64,000 nucleotides of DNA from Rickettsiales bacterium (lineage in GTDB: Bacteria; Pseudomonadota; Alphaproteobacteria; Rickettsiales; UBA1997). How positions within the stretch are numbered: the stretch's first letter is position 1; every line of letters begins with the position of its first letter. The position numbers and the translations under genes are program-made. This document shows, one piece after another, positions 23,609-32,998 of this stretch. The stretch lies in assembly GCA_017999675.1 (NCBI GenBank), contig JAGNLL010000001.1, forward strand, positions 1 to 64,000, given 5' to 3'. The notes beneath the pieces were generated by a model. The model had not been told where the DNA came from and did not search any database. It saw nothing but the letters and a program-made list of their open reading frames with translations.

Positions 23609-23902
23609 ATGCCCCACCTCCTCAAAAACACAGTCCTAATTCTTGTTGCCCTAGGCTTGCTTTTTGCTTTTCAAACCTCAACCACCTCCAATTTCTCTCA
23701 CCAAAATTCAGCAATCTTTGACGTAGCTGAAAGTGACAAATCTGGTGAAAAAGAAACTGGCGAATTGGAAATTTCAAAATTTTTAAACCACCAAAATTTC
23801 ACTTTTAAAATTTTGAAAAACGACTCACGCCAAAAAAATCGTAGTGACGTTTTGCTTACACAGCATTTTCTAGAAGTTCCAACCTCGCCTCCAAACGCTT
23901 AG
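23609..23902 (+). CDS. Hypothetical exported/anchored small protein
   Basis: A 97-residue frame with an N-terminal hydrophobic segment (TVLILVALGLLFAF, residues about 8-21) and a polar, Ser/Thr/Asn- and Lys/Glu-rich remainder. I do not recognise a family. It lies 56 bp upstream of the SulP-carbonic anhydrase gene in the same direction and could be co-transcribed. Codon use resembles the neighbours, but the frame is short, so whether it is a real gene is moderately uncertain. Confidence 0.5.
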   Translation: MPHLLKNTVLILVALGLLFAFQTSTTSNFSHQNSAIFDVAESDKSGEKETGELEISKFLNHQNFTFKILKNDSRQKNRSDVLLTQHFLEVPTSPPNA

Positions 23903-23958
23903 TAGCACACAAGCTCAGCACACGACCACTCCTTTTGTTTAATTAATTAGCCATTTTC

Positions 23959-25872
23959 ATGAAAAAATTCTTCTCTCACTACAAGCAAGACCTACCTGCA
24001 AGTCTTGTAGTCTTCTTCGTCGCCCTGCCCCTTTGCCTTGGCATTGCACTCGCCTCGGGCGCTCCGCTCTTTTCTGGAATAATCGCCGGCATTGTTGGCG
24101 GTATTGTTGTCGGGGCTGCTAGTGGCTCGCCCCTTGGCGTTTCTGGCCCCGCCGCTGGTTTGGCAGTTGTGGTTTTGGGCTATCTTGCAACTCTTGGCTC
24201 TTGGCAAGCCTTCTTAATGGCGGTTGTTTTGGCTGGCGTAATTCAAGTAATTGCCGGCTATTTAAAAATGGGATCAATCGCACGCTACTTTCCCGAATCA
24301 GTGATTAAGGGCATGCTTACCGGCATTGGACTAATCATTATTCTCAAACAAATTCCGCACGCCATTGGCTATAATGACGAGTTTAAAAATGATTTTGGTT
24401 TTGAAAATTTAGACAGCGCCAACACTTTTTCTGAATTGTCACACATGCTTAGCCACATCACTTTAAACGCCGTGATTATTGCGGTGATTTCAATGTTGAT
24501 TTTAATTTTGTGGGACGAGCTTTTGGCCAAAAAACACAAAGTTTTTAAAGCAATTCCAAGCCCGCTAGTTGCGGTTGTGGCCGGAATTATTTTGGCAAAA
24601 TTTTTAGAATTGCACGAAACACAAATTGTCTCAATTCCGGTCACCTCTGGTTTGGGCGAATTTTTGGGGCATTTTACCTCACCCGATTTTTCACAAATTA
24701 CCAACCCGCAAATCTACATGATGGCACTAGTAATGGCCATTATTGCCAGCATTGAAACTTTACTTTGCGTTGAGGCATCTGACAAACTTGACCCGCAAAA
24801 ACGCGTGACGCCAACCAACCGCGAGTTAAAAGCTCAAGGTTTGGGAAATATTATTTCTGGTTTAATCGGTGGATTGCCAATCACGCAAGTGGTTGCACGC
24901 TCAAGTGCCAACGTAAATTTTGGTGCTCAAACAAAACTCTCAACAATTGCGCACGGCTTTTTGCTGTTAATTTCAGCAATCGCAATTCCTTCACTACTAA
25001 ACATGATTCCGCTAGCAACCCTTGCCTGCGTGCTTTTGATGGTGGGCTACAAATTGGCAAAACCAGCAATTTTTAAAGAAGTTTACCACCTTGGTCGCGA
25101 ACATTTTATTCCATTCGTTGCCACAATTATCGGCATGCTTTACTTCGACCTTTTAAAAGGCGTTGGCATTGGCATGGGCTTTGCGATGTTTTTCATTTTG
25201 CGCAACAATTACCACTCGCGCAACGTGTTGCAAAACGCCGAGCATCAAGAAGTTTCCGCCCTCACAAAAGAAGTGCGCGACGCCCTAAGCCCAGCCAAAG
25301 CGGTGCGCCTTTTAAAAGAAGGAAACAAGCGCTTCGTTGGTAACCTAAAACTTAACCGCAACTTGTTGCAGCAAATTAACGAAACTTCTGAGCAACAGCA
25401 CCCTTTTGCTTTTGTGCTCAGCTGCATTGATTCGCGCACCTCAGCCGAGTTAATTTTTGACCAAGGTTTGGGTGATATTTTTAGCTGCAGAATCGCCGGC
25501 AACGTGCTAAATGACGACATCTTGGGCAGCATGGAATTTGCCTGCGAATTGGGCGGCGCCAAAGTAATTATGGTTTTGGGTCACACCGAATGCGGCGCAA
25601 TTAAAGGCGCTTGCGACCATGTTGAAATGGGCAAATTGACAGGGCTTTTGAAAAAAATTACGCCTTCTGTAAAAGCGGCAAAATTAATCAAAACCAAAGA
25701 AGATTTTCACAGCATGAAATTTGTTGAACAAGTTGCCTCAATCAACGTTGAGCGCGTTGTGAAGCAGATCAGCAAAGAAAGTAAAATCATCGGCGACCTC
25801 CACAAAAAAGGTAAAATCGCCATCATTAGTGGTATGTACAATGTAGCTACTGGGGTGGTTGATTTTTATTAA
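23959..25872 (+). CDS. SulP-family anion (probably bicarbonate) transporter fused to beta-carbonic anhydrase
   Basis: A 637-residue two-part protein. Residues about 10-400 are a SulP transporter with some 10-12 membrane helices (start FFSHYKQDLPASLVVFFVAL; GVSGPAAGLAVVV). Residues about 445-635 are a beta-carbonic anhydrase with the zinc ligands Cys489, His542 and Cys545 and the Asp491-Arg493 dyad (SCIDSR and GHTECG). This fusion is known from several bacteria and is thought to couple bicarbonate movement to CO2 hydration. The usual STAS domain is absent. It converges with the LysR gene (1-bp gap) and lies next to dabBA, forming an inorganic-carbon region. Sulfate transport cannot be excluded. 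Confidence 0.9.
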   Translation: MKKFFSHYKQDLPASLVVFFVALPLCLGIALASGAPLFSGIIAGIVGGIVVGAASGSPLGVSGPAAGLAVVVLGYLATLGSWQAFLMAVVLAGVIQVIAGYLKMGSIARYFPESVIKGMLTGIGLIIILKQIPHAIGYNDEFKNDFGFENLDSANTFSELSHMLSHITLNAVIIAVISMLILILWDELLAKKHKVFKAIPSPLVAVVAGIILAKFLELHETQIVSIPVTSGLGEFLGHFTSPDFSQITNPQIYMMALVMAIIASIETLLCVEASDKLDPQKRVTPTNRELKAQGLGNIISGLIGGLPITQVVARSSANVNFGAQTKLSTIAHGFLLLISAIAIPSLLNMIPLATLACVLLMVGYKLAKPAIFKEVYHLGREHFIPFVATIIGMLYFDLLKGVGIGMGFAMFFILRNNYHSRNVLQNAEHQEVSALTKEVRDALSPAKAVRLLKEGNKRFVGNLKLNRNLLQQINETSEQQHPFAFVLSCIDSRTSAELIFDQGLGDIFSCRIAGNVLNDDILGSMEFACELGGAKVIMVLGHTECGAIKGACDHVEMGKLTGLLKKITPSVKAAKLIKTKEDFHSMKFVEQVASINVERVVKQISKESKIIGDLHKKGKIAIISGMYNVATGVVDFY

Positions 25873-25873
25873 C

Positions 25874-26710
25874 TCAAAGATGCTTCACCACAAACTCTTC
25901 AAACGAATTAACCGCTGAATTATTGGCAACATGTTTGAGCAGCGAAACCTGATTATCTTTGAGTTTTGGCAATAATTTTGATCTTAAAATATGCGCTTGG
26001 GGCGGAATCATTTTTCTTGGCAGAACTGTGATTCCAAGCCCTGCCTTAACCGCGGCGATAGTTCCATTGTAGCTGTGGCTAGAAAAAGAAAGTCGCCATT
26101 TTAAACCTTTCGCCTCAAGCGCACTTAAAGCTTTGTCGCGGTAAACGCAGGGCTTGGGCGACAAAACCAGTGGAATAGTTTTAGATTTTAGCAATAATTT
26201 TTCGTCTCCCACCCATTCTAATTTTTCTGATGAAAGCTCAATTCCGTGTTTAAATTCAGGTGGGCGCGGCATTTTAACAATTACCAAATCGAGCTTTTTT
26301 TGCTTAAATCTTTCGTAAAGATTTAGCGTTAAATCACACTCAACATTAAGCAAAATTCTTGGGTGTATCTGCACAAATTCTTTCAAAATATCGTAAAGAA
26401 ACACGCTGGCGAAATCTTCTGGAACACCAAACCTCACCTCACCTTTCAACTCTGGCTCGTTAAAATAATCAATCGCCTCGCGATGCATGGCAAATATTTG
26501 ATTAGCGTAATTTAAAAACACTTCTCCTTCGGCAGTCAGAGCAAATGTTTTGCCTCTTACAAATAACGGCTTGCCCACAAAAGCCTCTAATTTTGCAATT
26601 TGTTGACTCACCGCCGACTGGGTTCGACCCACTCTTTCAGAGGCTTTGGTAAAGCTTAAAGTGTCTGCAACTGCGATAAAGCATTGCATCGAAATTGTGT
26701 CGATTGCCAT
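25874..26710 (-). CDS. LysR-family transcriptional regulator, probable dab regulator
   Basis: A 278-residue LTTR with the N-terminal winged HTH (residues about 5-60: FTKASERVGRTQSAVSQQIA, then LEAFVGKPLFVR) and an effector-binding domain of two lobes. It is transcribed divergently from dabB, the classic arrangement for an LTTR controlling its neighbour, so control of dabBA (and perhaps the SulP-CA gene with which it converges) is inferred. The ligand is unknown. The length is slightly short for the family because of a short C-terminus. Confidence 0.9.
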   Translation of the reverse strand: MAIDTISMQCFIAVADTLSFTKASERVGRTQSAVSQQIAKLEAFVGKPLFVRGKTFALTAEGEVFLNYANQIFAMHREAIDYFNEPELKGEVRFGVPEDFASVFLYDILKEFVQIHPRILLNVECDLTLNLYERFKQKKLDLVIVKMPRPPEFKHGIELSSEKLEWVGDEKLLLKSKTIPLVLSPKPCVYRDKALSALEAKGLKWRLSFSSHSYNGTIAAVKAGLGITVLPRKMIPPQAHILRSKLLPKLKDNQVSLLKHVANNSAVNSFEEFVVKHL

Positions 26711-26721
26711 TAGATTGTCTA

Positions 26722-26741
26722 ATAATTGTTATAAGAATTAT
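26722..26741. promoter_or_regulatory. Dyad in lysR-dabB intergenic region (candidate LTTR operator)
   Basis: ATAATT and AATTAT are separated by 8 bases in the 104-bp divergent region. Position and symmetry suit LysR-type binding close to its own promoter. The region is AT-rich, so chance symmetry is possible. Confidence 0.4.
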
Positions 26742-26814
26742 GAGTTTTACTTTTCGAAGCAGAAAAACTTATTTGTTTTAGCAAGTAAAGTAAAAAATCT
26801 AATAACAAAAAAAC

Positions 26815-28125
26815 ATGTCCTCACTTTTTTATTTCGACAGCTTGGCCAAGATAATGACGGCTTTGGTGATTTTTATTGGCGTAATTGTCGCCCTATTCTC
26901 TCGCCATTACATGAAGGGAGACCTGCATTACAAAAGATTCTTCTTCCTACTTTTTACGCTGATCATTTCTGTGATTGGCATGATTAGCGCCGACAATATT
27001 TTTGTCTTTCTAACAACTTGGGGTCTAAGCAACATCTTCTTGGTCTGGCTCATGACTCACAAAGCCGAGTGGTCAGCGGCAAGGGCTTCAGGCGCTTTAG
27101 CTAGAAAAAATTTTGCAATCGGATTCGCCTTTTTAACTCTAGCCTTCGCCACGCTTTATTTTTTAACCGGCGAAACCTCAATAAAATCAATCACTAGCAG
27201 CGACTTAAACAACACTGCAATGCTTGCGGCGCTCTTCTTAATTTTACTTGCCGCGATGACTCAATCAGCTATTTGGCCTTTTAATTCTTGGCTACTTAGC
27301 TCACTAAATTCGCCAACCCCAGTTTCTGCAATAATGCATGCCGGCCTTGTAAATGGTGGCGGAATTCTTCTGACACGCTTTGCACCTCTTTACCTAAATT
27401 TTCCAAAATTGCTGACACTAATTTTTGTAGTCGGAGTTATTAGCGCACTTCTTGCAACATTTTGGAAGCTCATTCAAAGCAACATTAAAACGATGTTGGC
27501 CTGCTCTACCGTAAGTCAAATGGGCTTCATGTTAGCACAATGTGGCTTGGGTTTATTCTCCGCTGCAATCGCCCACTTAATGTGGCACGGCATTTTTAAG
27601 GCCTATCTTTTTTTAACCTCTCCAAGCGCCGCGCAAGAAAAAAGGCTCGATTTACACTACCCGCCAAAACTGTCCTCCCTTTTATTGGCAATGGTTTGCG
27701 GCCTTATTGGCGGCATCTCGTTTGCAATAGTTAGTGACCGCAGCTTAACCACTGTAAGCACGGCAGAAGTATTAATTTTCATCGCCTTCATTGCTGGAAC
27801 CCAACTGGCTCTCAACATGCTGCGCCACGATTTAGTAAAAAATATCGCCCCCGCAATCATCATTACAGCCTTAAGTGGAGCGCTTTACGGTGCCAGCATT
27901 AGACTAGTTGAATGGTCGCTGCTCGATCTAAATTTATCTCAACCTCAGCCACTTAACTCACTTCACGTAGTTGCGATGATCTTGTTTTTCGCACTTTGGC
28001 TTTGGCACTTATTTGCTGACAAAAAAACAAAATCACCCCTCGTTTTAAAATCTTACGTTAAAGCTCTAAACGCCAGCCAGCCGCGCCCAAACACTGTCAC
28101 TAGCAACCGCAACCAATATAATTAG
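26815..28125 (+). CDS. dabB: DabB: NuoL/MrpA-like membrane subunit of DAB inorganic-carbon complex
   Basis: A 436-residue polytopic protein of the proton-conducting (Complex I subunit L/M/N-like) family with about 12 helices. The characteristic core is ALFLILLAAMTQSAIWPFNS followed by WLL, SPTPVSAIMHAGLVNGGGIL and QSNIKTMLACSTVSQMGFML. Placed directly upstream of dabA (7-bp gap), it is the membrane partner that is thought to use a cation gradient to energise CO2-to-bicarbonate conversion by DabA. It is unlikely to be a respiratory NuoL because of this pairing and its short length. Confidence 0.88.
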   Translation: MSSLFYFDSLAKIMTALVIFIGVIVALFSRHYMKGDLHYKRFFFLLFTLIISVIGMISADNIFVFLTTWGLSNIFLVWLMTHKAEWSAARASGALARKNFAIGFAFLTLAFATLYFLTGETSIKSITSSDLNNTAMLAALFLILLAAMTQSAIWPFNSWLLSSLNSPTPVSAIMHAGLVNGGGILLTRFAPLYLNFPKLLTLIFVVGVISALLATFWKLIQSNIKTMLACSTVSQMGFMLAQCGLGLFSAAIAHLMWHGIFKAYLFLTSPSAAQEKRLDLHYPPKLSSLLLAMVCGLIGGISFAIVSDRSLTTVSTAEVLIFIAFIAGTQLALNMLRHDLVKNIAPAIIITALSGALYGASIRLVEWSLLDLNLSQPQPLNSLHVVAMILFFALWLWHLFADKKTKSPLVLKSYVKALNASQPRPNTVTSNRNQYN

Positions 28126-28132
28126 GAGAGAA

Positions 28133-30196
28133 ATGCCAATCAATTCAGCGTGGAATAAAATTGCCCCCTTCTGGCCACTACAAAACTTAATTGCCTGCAA
28201 CCCTTTGCAAGGATTTGAAGATTTACCAATTGAAGAAGCTTTAAAAAGTGGCAGCGCTTTTTTTCAGCAAAAGAATCTGCCCCATCAAATAGAAACCATT
28301 AACCGCATCAGCATCAAATGGTGCCAAGCCTTTTTTGACGAGGGTCAGGCCAGCATTAAAATGCCAAATCGTGAGTTGGGGTTTTATAAATCTTGGCTGT
28401 CTCTGGCGGTTTTTGACGAAGATTTGCACCAAAATATTTCGCAAAAAATTCAGCAAATTAAAGAGCTACCGCAAGACAAAAACCAAGCCATCGAGTTTTG
28501 TTTAAAAAAATTAAACATCGCAAATAACGAACGCGCTTTGTTTTTAACTTTAATGCTTACAACTCTTTCGGGCTTTTCGTCTTACGTAAAATATCTCGAC
28601 CACGCCAAAGAAGATTACCTCGCAGTGCGCCTTGCAATAACCTTAATTACTTGGCCTGAAGCCAAAGATCTTTTGGCTTGGCATCACTCAATTAAGCCAG
28701 ATCTTGAGCAAGAAAATATTTTGCGCGGCATTGAGAAAAGCGAAAAAATTTATCAAAAATCTCTGTTTTTAAAACTTGAAGAAGAGGCGAAAAAAACTTT
28801 CGCAACACAAACTGCCGCAGCGCAATTTGTCTTTTGCATTGATGTGCGCTCCGAGCCAATGCGCCGCGCCATTGAAACTCAAGGCAATTACGAAACATTT
28901 GGATTTGCTGGTTTTTTTGGCCTACCAATTTCAATTGAAAATGAAATTAGCGGTGAGTCTTACGCCTCGTGCCCAGTGCTTTTAAAGCCAAGTCACAAGG
29001 TAAAAGAAAATTCATGCTGCCCAAAAGAGCTAAGCAAAAGAAAAAATCTGAACAAAATTAAAAAATTTTATCAGTCGCTAAAATATAATTTCAGCACACC
29101 ATTTGCACTTGCCGAGGCAATGGGAATATGGAGCGCCGCCGCAATGTTAATTCGCAGCTTTGCCCCAAAATTTTCAAAAAATTTAGCAAAAGACGCGCAA
29201 CTACACACAAAACCCGACCTCAGTTCAATTAGCCTTGAAGAACAAACCACCTTTGCCAAAGGAGTTTTAAACGCCATTTCACTCAACAAAAACTTCGCCC
29301 CCGTAGTAATTTTATGCGGACATGGCAGCGAAACTAAAAACAACACTTACACCAGCGCGCTAGATTGCGGAGCTTGCGGCGGAAGGCACGGCAGCAGCAA
29401 CGCCAAAGTTTTAGCTGAAATTTTAAACAATCCAAAAGTGCGCCAACGGCTTGAAAAAAGTGAAATTTTTATTCCAAGCACAACTAAATTTTTTGGCGCC
29501 AAACACAACACCACCACCGACGAAATAGTAATTTACGACAGAGAGGCTTCTAATTTGGCGCAAATAAAATCAGATTTAGACAAGGCCAAAAAACAAAATA
29601 ACCAGTGGCGCGCCAAAGAAATGAACGCCAAAAATTGCCAAACACAAAGTTCAAACTGGGCCGAAACTCGCCCAGAATGGGCCTTGGCAAACAACGCCTG
29701 CTTCATTGTGGCACCAAGAAATTTAACCAAAAATATTAACCTTGAAGGCAGGTCATTTTTGCACTCCTACGATTGGCAACAAGATTTGGAGGGCGAAACC
29801 CTAACCGCAATTTTAACAGCCCCAATGGTTGTGGCGCAGTGGATCAACAGCCAATATTTATTTTCAACAATCGATAATGTTGCATTTGGCGGCGGAAGCA
29901 AAATAACGCAAAATGTTGTAGGAAAATTTGGAGTAATGCAGGGAAATGCCAGCGACTTAATGAACGGACTACCTCTACAATCAGTTTTTAAAAACGACAT
30001 TGAGCCTTATCACCAGCTGCTGCGACTTACAGCTGTAATTAACGCTCCATCTAGTTTGATTGATAAAGTGATTAGCAAAAACCAGGTGCTACAAAAACTT
30101 TTTGGTAATGGCTGGGTTAATCTTTGCTGCCTTGATCCAAGAAATAATAAAACTTATCTCCTGAAAAGAGATTTTGTTTGGCAAAATTTTTCTTAA
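28133..30196 (+). CDS. dabA: DabA: carbonic-anhydrase-like subunit of DAB complex (DUF2309)
   Basis: A 687-residue cytoplasmic protein of the DUF2309 family. Candidate zinc-site residues are Cys235 and Asp237 (FCIDVRSE), His397 (CGHGSE) and Cys412 (LDCGACGGRHG). The 15-residue His-to-Cys spacing agrees with characterised DabA. The N-terminus carries the typical WxxIAPFWPLQNLIACNPL-like stretch. It is somewhat shorter than the 750-850 residues of many DabA proteins. Unlike most genes here it has an AGGAGAG ribosome-binding site. With DabB it should hydrate CO2 vectorially and accumulate bicarbonate, supporting carboxylation reactions rather than autotrophy; no RuBisCO is present in the window. 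Confidence 0.92.
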   Translation: MPINSAWNKIAPFWPLQNLIACNPLQGFEDLPIEEALKSGSAFFQQKNLPHQIETINRISIKWCQAFFDEGQASIKMPNRELGFYKSWLSLAVFDEDLHQNISQKIQQIKELPQDKNQAIEFCLKKLNIANNERALFLTLMLTTLSGFSSYVKYLDHAKEDYLAVRLAITLITWPEAKDLLAWHHSIKPDLEQENILRGIEKSEKIYQKSLFLKLEEEAKKTFATQTAAAQFVFCIDVRSEPMRRAIETQGNYETFGFAGFFGLPISIENEISGESYASCPVLLKPSHKVKENSCCPKELSKRKNLNKIKKFYQSLKYNFSTPFALAEAMGIWSAAAMLIRSFAPKFSKNLAKDAQLHTKPDLSSISLEEQTTFAKGVLNAISLNKNFAPVVILCGHGSETKNNTYTSALDCGACGGRHGSSNAKVLAEILNNPKVRQRLEKSEIFIPSTTKFFGAKHNTTTDEIVIYDREASNLAQIKSDLDKAKKQNNQWRAKEMNAKNCQTQSSNWAETRPEWALANNACFIVAPRNLTKNINLEGRSFLHSYDWQQDLEGETLTAILTAPMVVAQWINSQYLFSTIDNVAFGGGSKITQNVVGKFGVMQGNASDLMNGLPLQSVFKNDIEPYHQLLRLTAVINAPSSLIDKVISKNQVLQKLFGNGWVNLCCLDPRNNKTYLLKRDFVWQNFS

Positions 30197-30212
30197 AAAA
30201 AATTTCAAAAAA

Positions 30213-31952
30213 ATGTACCAACTAAGCAAAAAAAAGCTCTACAAACCCTTTAGTAACAATATTGACCAACCTGAAATTTTTTTATTTTTAAAAAAAATTC
30301 TTGAGCCCGAAGCGTCATTTTTTTGGATGAGCACAATTTATGCTTTGGCAATTGGCTTTCTGGCCCTTGCCACCCCAATGTCTGTGCAGTTTTTGATCAA
30401 CTCCGTTTCTTTCACTGCAATGCTTCAGCCCATTATTATTTTGGGATTGGTGCTTTTAATTTTACTGCTTTTTTGGGCAGCGTTAAGCGGCCTGCAATTT
30501 TATGTGACTGAAATTTTTCAACGCAGATTTTTCGCTCGCATGGCCTCAGAGGTCGGAATGTCTCTTTTAAATTCACAACACCGAGTTTTTGAAGAAGCCA
30601 ACCAAACCGAAATGGTTAATCGTTTTTTTGAAACAATTGCTATTCAAAAAACTATTCCAAAATTTCTTACCAAAACTTTTGCACTTCTTCTGCAAGGCAT
30701 GATTGGCCTAATATTGGTAAGCTTCTATCATCCATTATTTTTGGTTTTTAGCTTAATAATTGTGGCAAGTTTGTGGCTTATTTGGTCGCGCTTTTACAAG
30801 CAGGCAATTGTTAGTTCATTTTACGAGAGCCGCAGAAAATATGACGTAGTTGGTTGGCTTGAAGACATTGCAAGAGGTCACAATATTTTTAAGTCGAGCA
30901 ATGGTTTTAATTACGCAAAGTTCAAAATTGATTTTCTAACCGGCCAATATCTTGAAGAGCGCAAAAAGCATTTTAAAAACTTATTTTCGCAAGTGCTTTT
31001 ACTCTTGTTGCTTTACGTATTTGCCAGCGTTGCGCTGTTGGTAATTGGTGGGTTTTTGGTGCTTAAAGGCCAGTTAACAATTGGGCAATTAGTTGCAGCT
31101 GAGTTAATTTTATCAGCAATTCTTTACGGCTTTTCTCAGCTTGGTCGCGACTTTGAAAATTTTTACGACCTAATCGCAGCCTGCGAAAAACTCTCTCAAT
31201 TCTACAATATTCCCTCTGACAAAAATCTTGGAGTATCTTTTCCAAATAAACCTTTCGACCTAAACTTCAAAAACGCTTTTTACAAATATTCAAACCACGA
31301 ATATTCTTTTGATGTTTGCTTTGAGGCTAAAAAAAATTACATGGTTTCAACCGGTGGATTTTCAACTAAGAAAATTTTAATCGACTTAATTCACGGCTTT
31401 CGCACACCGATATCAGGAACTGTCTTAGTTGATCAAGAAGACTTACGAAACCTAGATCTTTACAGCATACGTTCGCAAATTGCCGTCATCGATAACTCAC
31501 CTTTAATCGAAAGTTCAGTTGGAGAATATTTAAGTTTTAACGATGGCAACATTAGCCAAAGCGTTATTAACGAAGCACTAAAAGTGACTGGCTTAGAAAA
31601 TATAATTCTCAAATCAGAAGACGGCTTAAACATGAGAATAATTCCATCCGGCTGGCCGTTTTCTGAATCTGAGAAAATTTTACTACAAATTGCGCGCGTC
31701 TTAATTCACAAACCAAATTTGATAATTATCACCGAAGTTTTGGACATGTTGGTTTTGCCAGCACGTCAAAAAATTCTTAAATATTTAACCAAAGAGCATG
31801 ACGCCACGGTAATTTATTTTTCACATCGAACCGATGGCATGCTTGACTTCGACAATTATCTATTCGTTGACAAAGCTCAAACTTACGAATTTTCGTCAAT
31901 TGAAAAACTCGAAGAATTTGAAACAAAATTTCACACAAATGATCGAAAATAA
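30213..31952 (+). CDS. ABC transporter-type protein with degenerate ATPase domain
   Basis: A 579-residue half-transporter: a six-helix type-1 exporter membrane domain (residues about 45-320) and a C-terminal nucleotide-binding-like domain (about 345-565). The ATPase motifs are eroded: the Walker A position reads STGGFSTKK (379-387) instead of GxxGxGKS/T, the signature loop reads SGWPFSESEK, and the Walker B Asp is Thr507 (LIIITEVLD). Glu508 and the switch His538 remain. Start ATG 30213 is chosen over an upstream TTG inside dabA. It overlaps the HlyD-like gene by 14 bp. ATP hydrolysis seems unlikely unless it pairs with an active subunit; the export role is inferred from the neighbours. Confidence 0.8.
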   Translation: MYQLSKKKLYKPFSNNIDQPEIFLFLKKILEPEASFFWMSTIYALAIGFLALATPMSVQFLINSVSFTAMLQPIIILGLVLLILLLFWAALSGLQFYVTEIFQRRFFARMASEVGMSLLNSQHRVFEEANQTEMVNRFFETIAIQKTIPKFLTKTFALLLQGMIGLILVSFYHPLFLVFSLIIVASLWLIWSRFYKQAIVSSFYESRRKYDVVGWLEDIARGHNIFKSSNGFNYAKFKIDFLTGQYLEERKKHFKNLFSQVLLLLLLYVFASVALLVIGGFLVLKGQLTIGQLVAAELILSAILYGFSQLGRDFENFYDLIAACEKLSQFYNIPSDKNLGVSFPNKPFDLNFKNAFYKYSNHEYSFDVCFEAKKNYMVSTGGFSTKKILIDLIHGFRTPISGTVLVDQEDLRNLDLYSIRSQIAVIDNSPLIESSVGEYLSFNDGNISQSVINEALKVTGLENIILKSEDGLNMRIIPSGWPFSESEKILLQIARVLIHKPNLIIITEVLDMLVLPARQKILKYLTKEHDATVIYFSHRTDGMLDFDNYLFVDKAQTYEFSSIEKLEEFETKFHTNDRK

Positions 31953-32997
31953 ATTTACTAAAAACGATTTTGAATCATTCACCAACCTAAACAAAATCAA
32001 ACTGCCGCGCCCATTAAAAGTTTTGCCAAAAATCATTTTGGTGTTTTTAGGTTTAGCCATTTTCATTTTAGTTTTAACGCCGTGGCAACAAACCTCAAAA
32101 GGCTTGGGACACATCATTGCAACCGACCCCAACGACCGCGCACAAAATATCAGCGCGCCAATTAATGGCCGCATTAAGAAGTGGTTTGTAAAAGACGGCT
32201 CAGCCGTAAAAAAGGACGATCCGTTGGTTGAAATTGTCGACAACGACCCGCTTATTTTAGAAAGAATTAGATCAGAGCGCGACGCTAAAAAGCGTAAATT
32301 TCAGGTGACACAAATGGCCTCACAAACCTCTAAACTAAACTACCAGCGCCAAGAAGAGCTTTTCAAAAAAGGCCTAAGTTCACGTCGAGATTACGAAGAA
32401 TCAAAAATCGAATACAAAAAACTTTTATCTACCGAAGAGTCTGCAGCTTCAGATTTGGCCGAGTCTGAAACCAAATTGTCGCGCCAAGAAAACCAAATAA
32501 TTTACGCGCCAAAAGACGGTGTAATTTTAAAAGTTTTGGCCGGAGACAGCGCCACCGTGGTTAAATCTGGCGATAAGCTTGCCACATTCGCACCAAATTT
32601 AAGTGATCCGGCGGTAGAAATTTACGTTAGCGGCAACGACATTCCGTTGATTGTTGAGGGTCGCAAAGTGCGCTTACAATTTGAAGGTTGGCCAATTATT
32701 CAATTTAGCGGCTGGCCGTCACTTGCGGTTGGAACCTTTGGTGGCGTGATTTCGTCAGTTGATTCGTCAATTTCTGAAAATGGCAAATTTCGCGTAATTG
32801 TAAAACAGCCAGAAGGCGAAAAATGGCCCGACCAGCGGTTTTTAAGGCACGGCGCCAAAGCACAGGCTTGGATTTTGCTAAATAATGTAAGTTTGGGCTA
32901 CGAATTTTGGCGTCAGCTAAACAGCTTTCCGCCTAGTTTTGACGAGGCTTTAAAAGCATCTCATCCAAAAGAAAATTCTCACAACAACCAGCATTAA
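31939..32997 (+). CDS. HlyD-family periplasmic adaptor protein
   Basis: A 352-residue membrane fusion protein with one N-terminal membrane segment (residues about 29-48: ILVFLGLAIFILVLTPW). A lipoyl/barrel-sandwich half follows (APINGRIKKWFVKDGSAVKKD at about 72-92, described in parts), then a coiled-coil hairpin rich in Arg/Lys/Glu, the second lipoyl half (APKDGVILKVLAGD) and a beta-barrel. It overlaps the upstream ABC gene and is 1 bp from the TolC-like gene, so the three form one operon that would span both membranes. Substrate unknown. Confidence 0.88.
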   Translation: MIENKFTKNDFESFTNLNKIKLPRPLKVLPKIILVFLGLAIFILVLTPWQQTSKGLGHIIATDPNDRAQNISAPINGRIKKWFVKDGSAVKKDDPLVEIVDNDPLILERIRSERDAKKRKFQVTQMASQTSKLNYQRQEELFKKGLSSRRDYEESKIEYKKLLSTEESAASDLAESETKLSRQENQIIYAPKDGVILKVLAGDSATVVKSGDKLATFAPNLSDPAVEIYVSGNDIPLIVEGRKVRLQFEGWPIIQFSGWPSLAVGTFGGVISSVDSSISENGKFRVIVKQPEGEKWPDQRFLRHGAKAQAWILLNNVSLGYEFWRQLNSFPPSFDEALKASHPKENSHNNQH

Positions 32998-32998
32998 A

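Noticed and set aside
26815-28125. DabB gene as respiratory nuoL missing from the nuo cluster
   Set aside because: It is only 436 residues, lacks the long C-terminal NuoL helix and is directly coupled to dabA, so DabB is the better call.
30174-30212. TTG start for the ABC-type protein inside the end of dabA
   Set aside because: It adds 13 Lys-rich residues with no ribosome-binding site; the ATG at 30213 after an A-rich leader fits the genome's usual start context.
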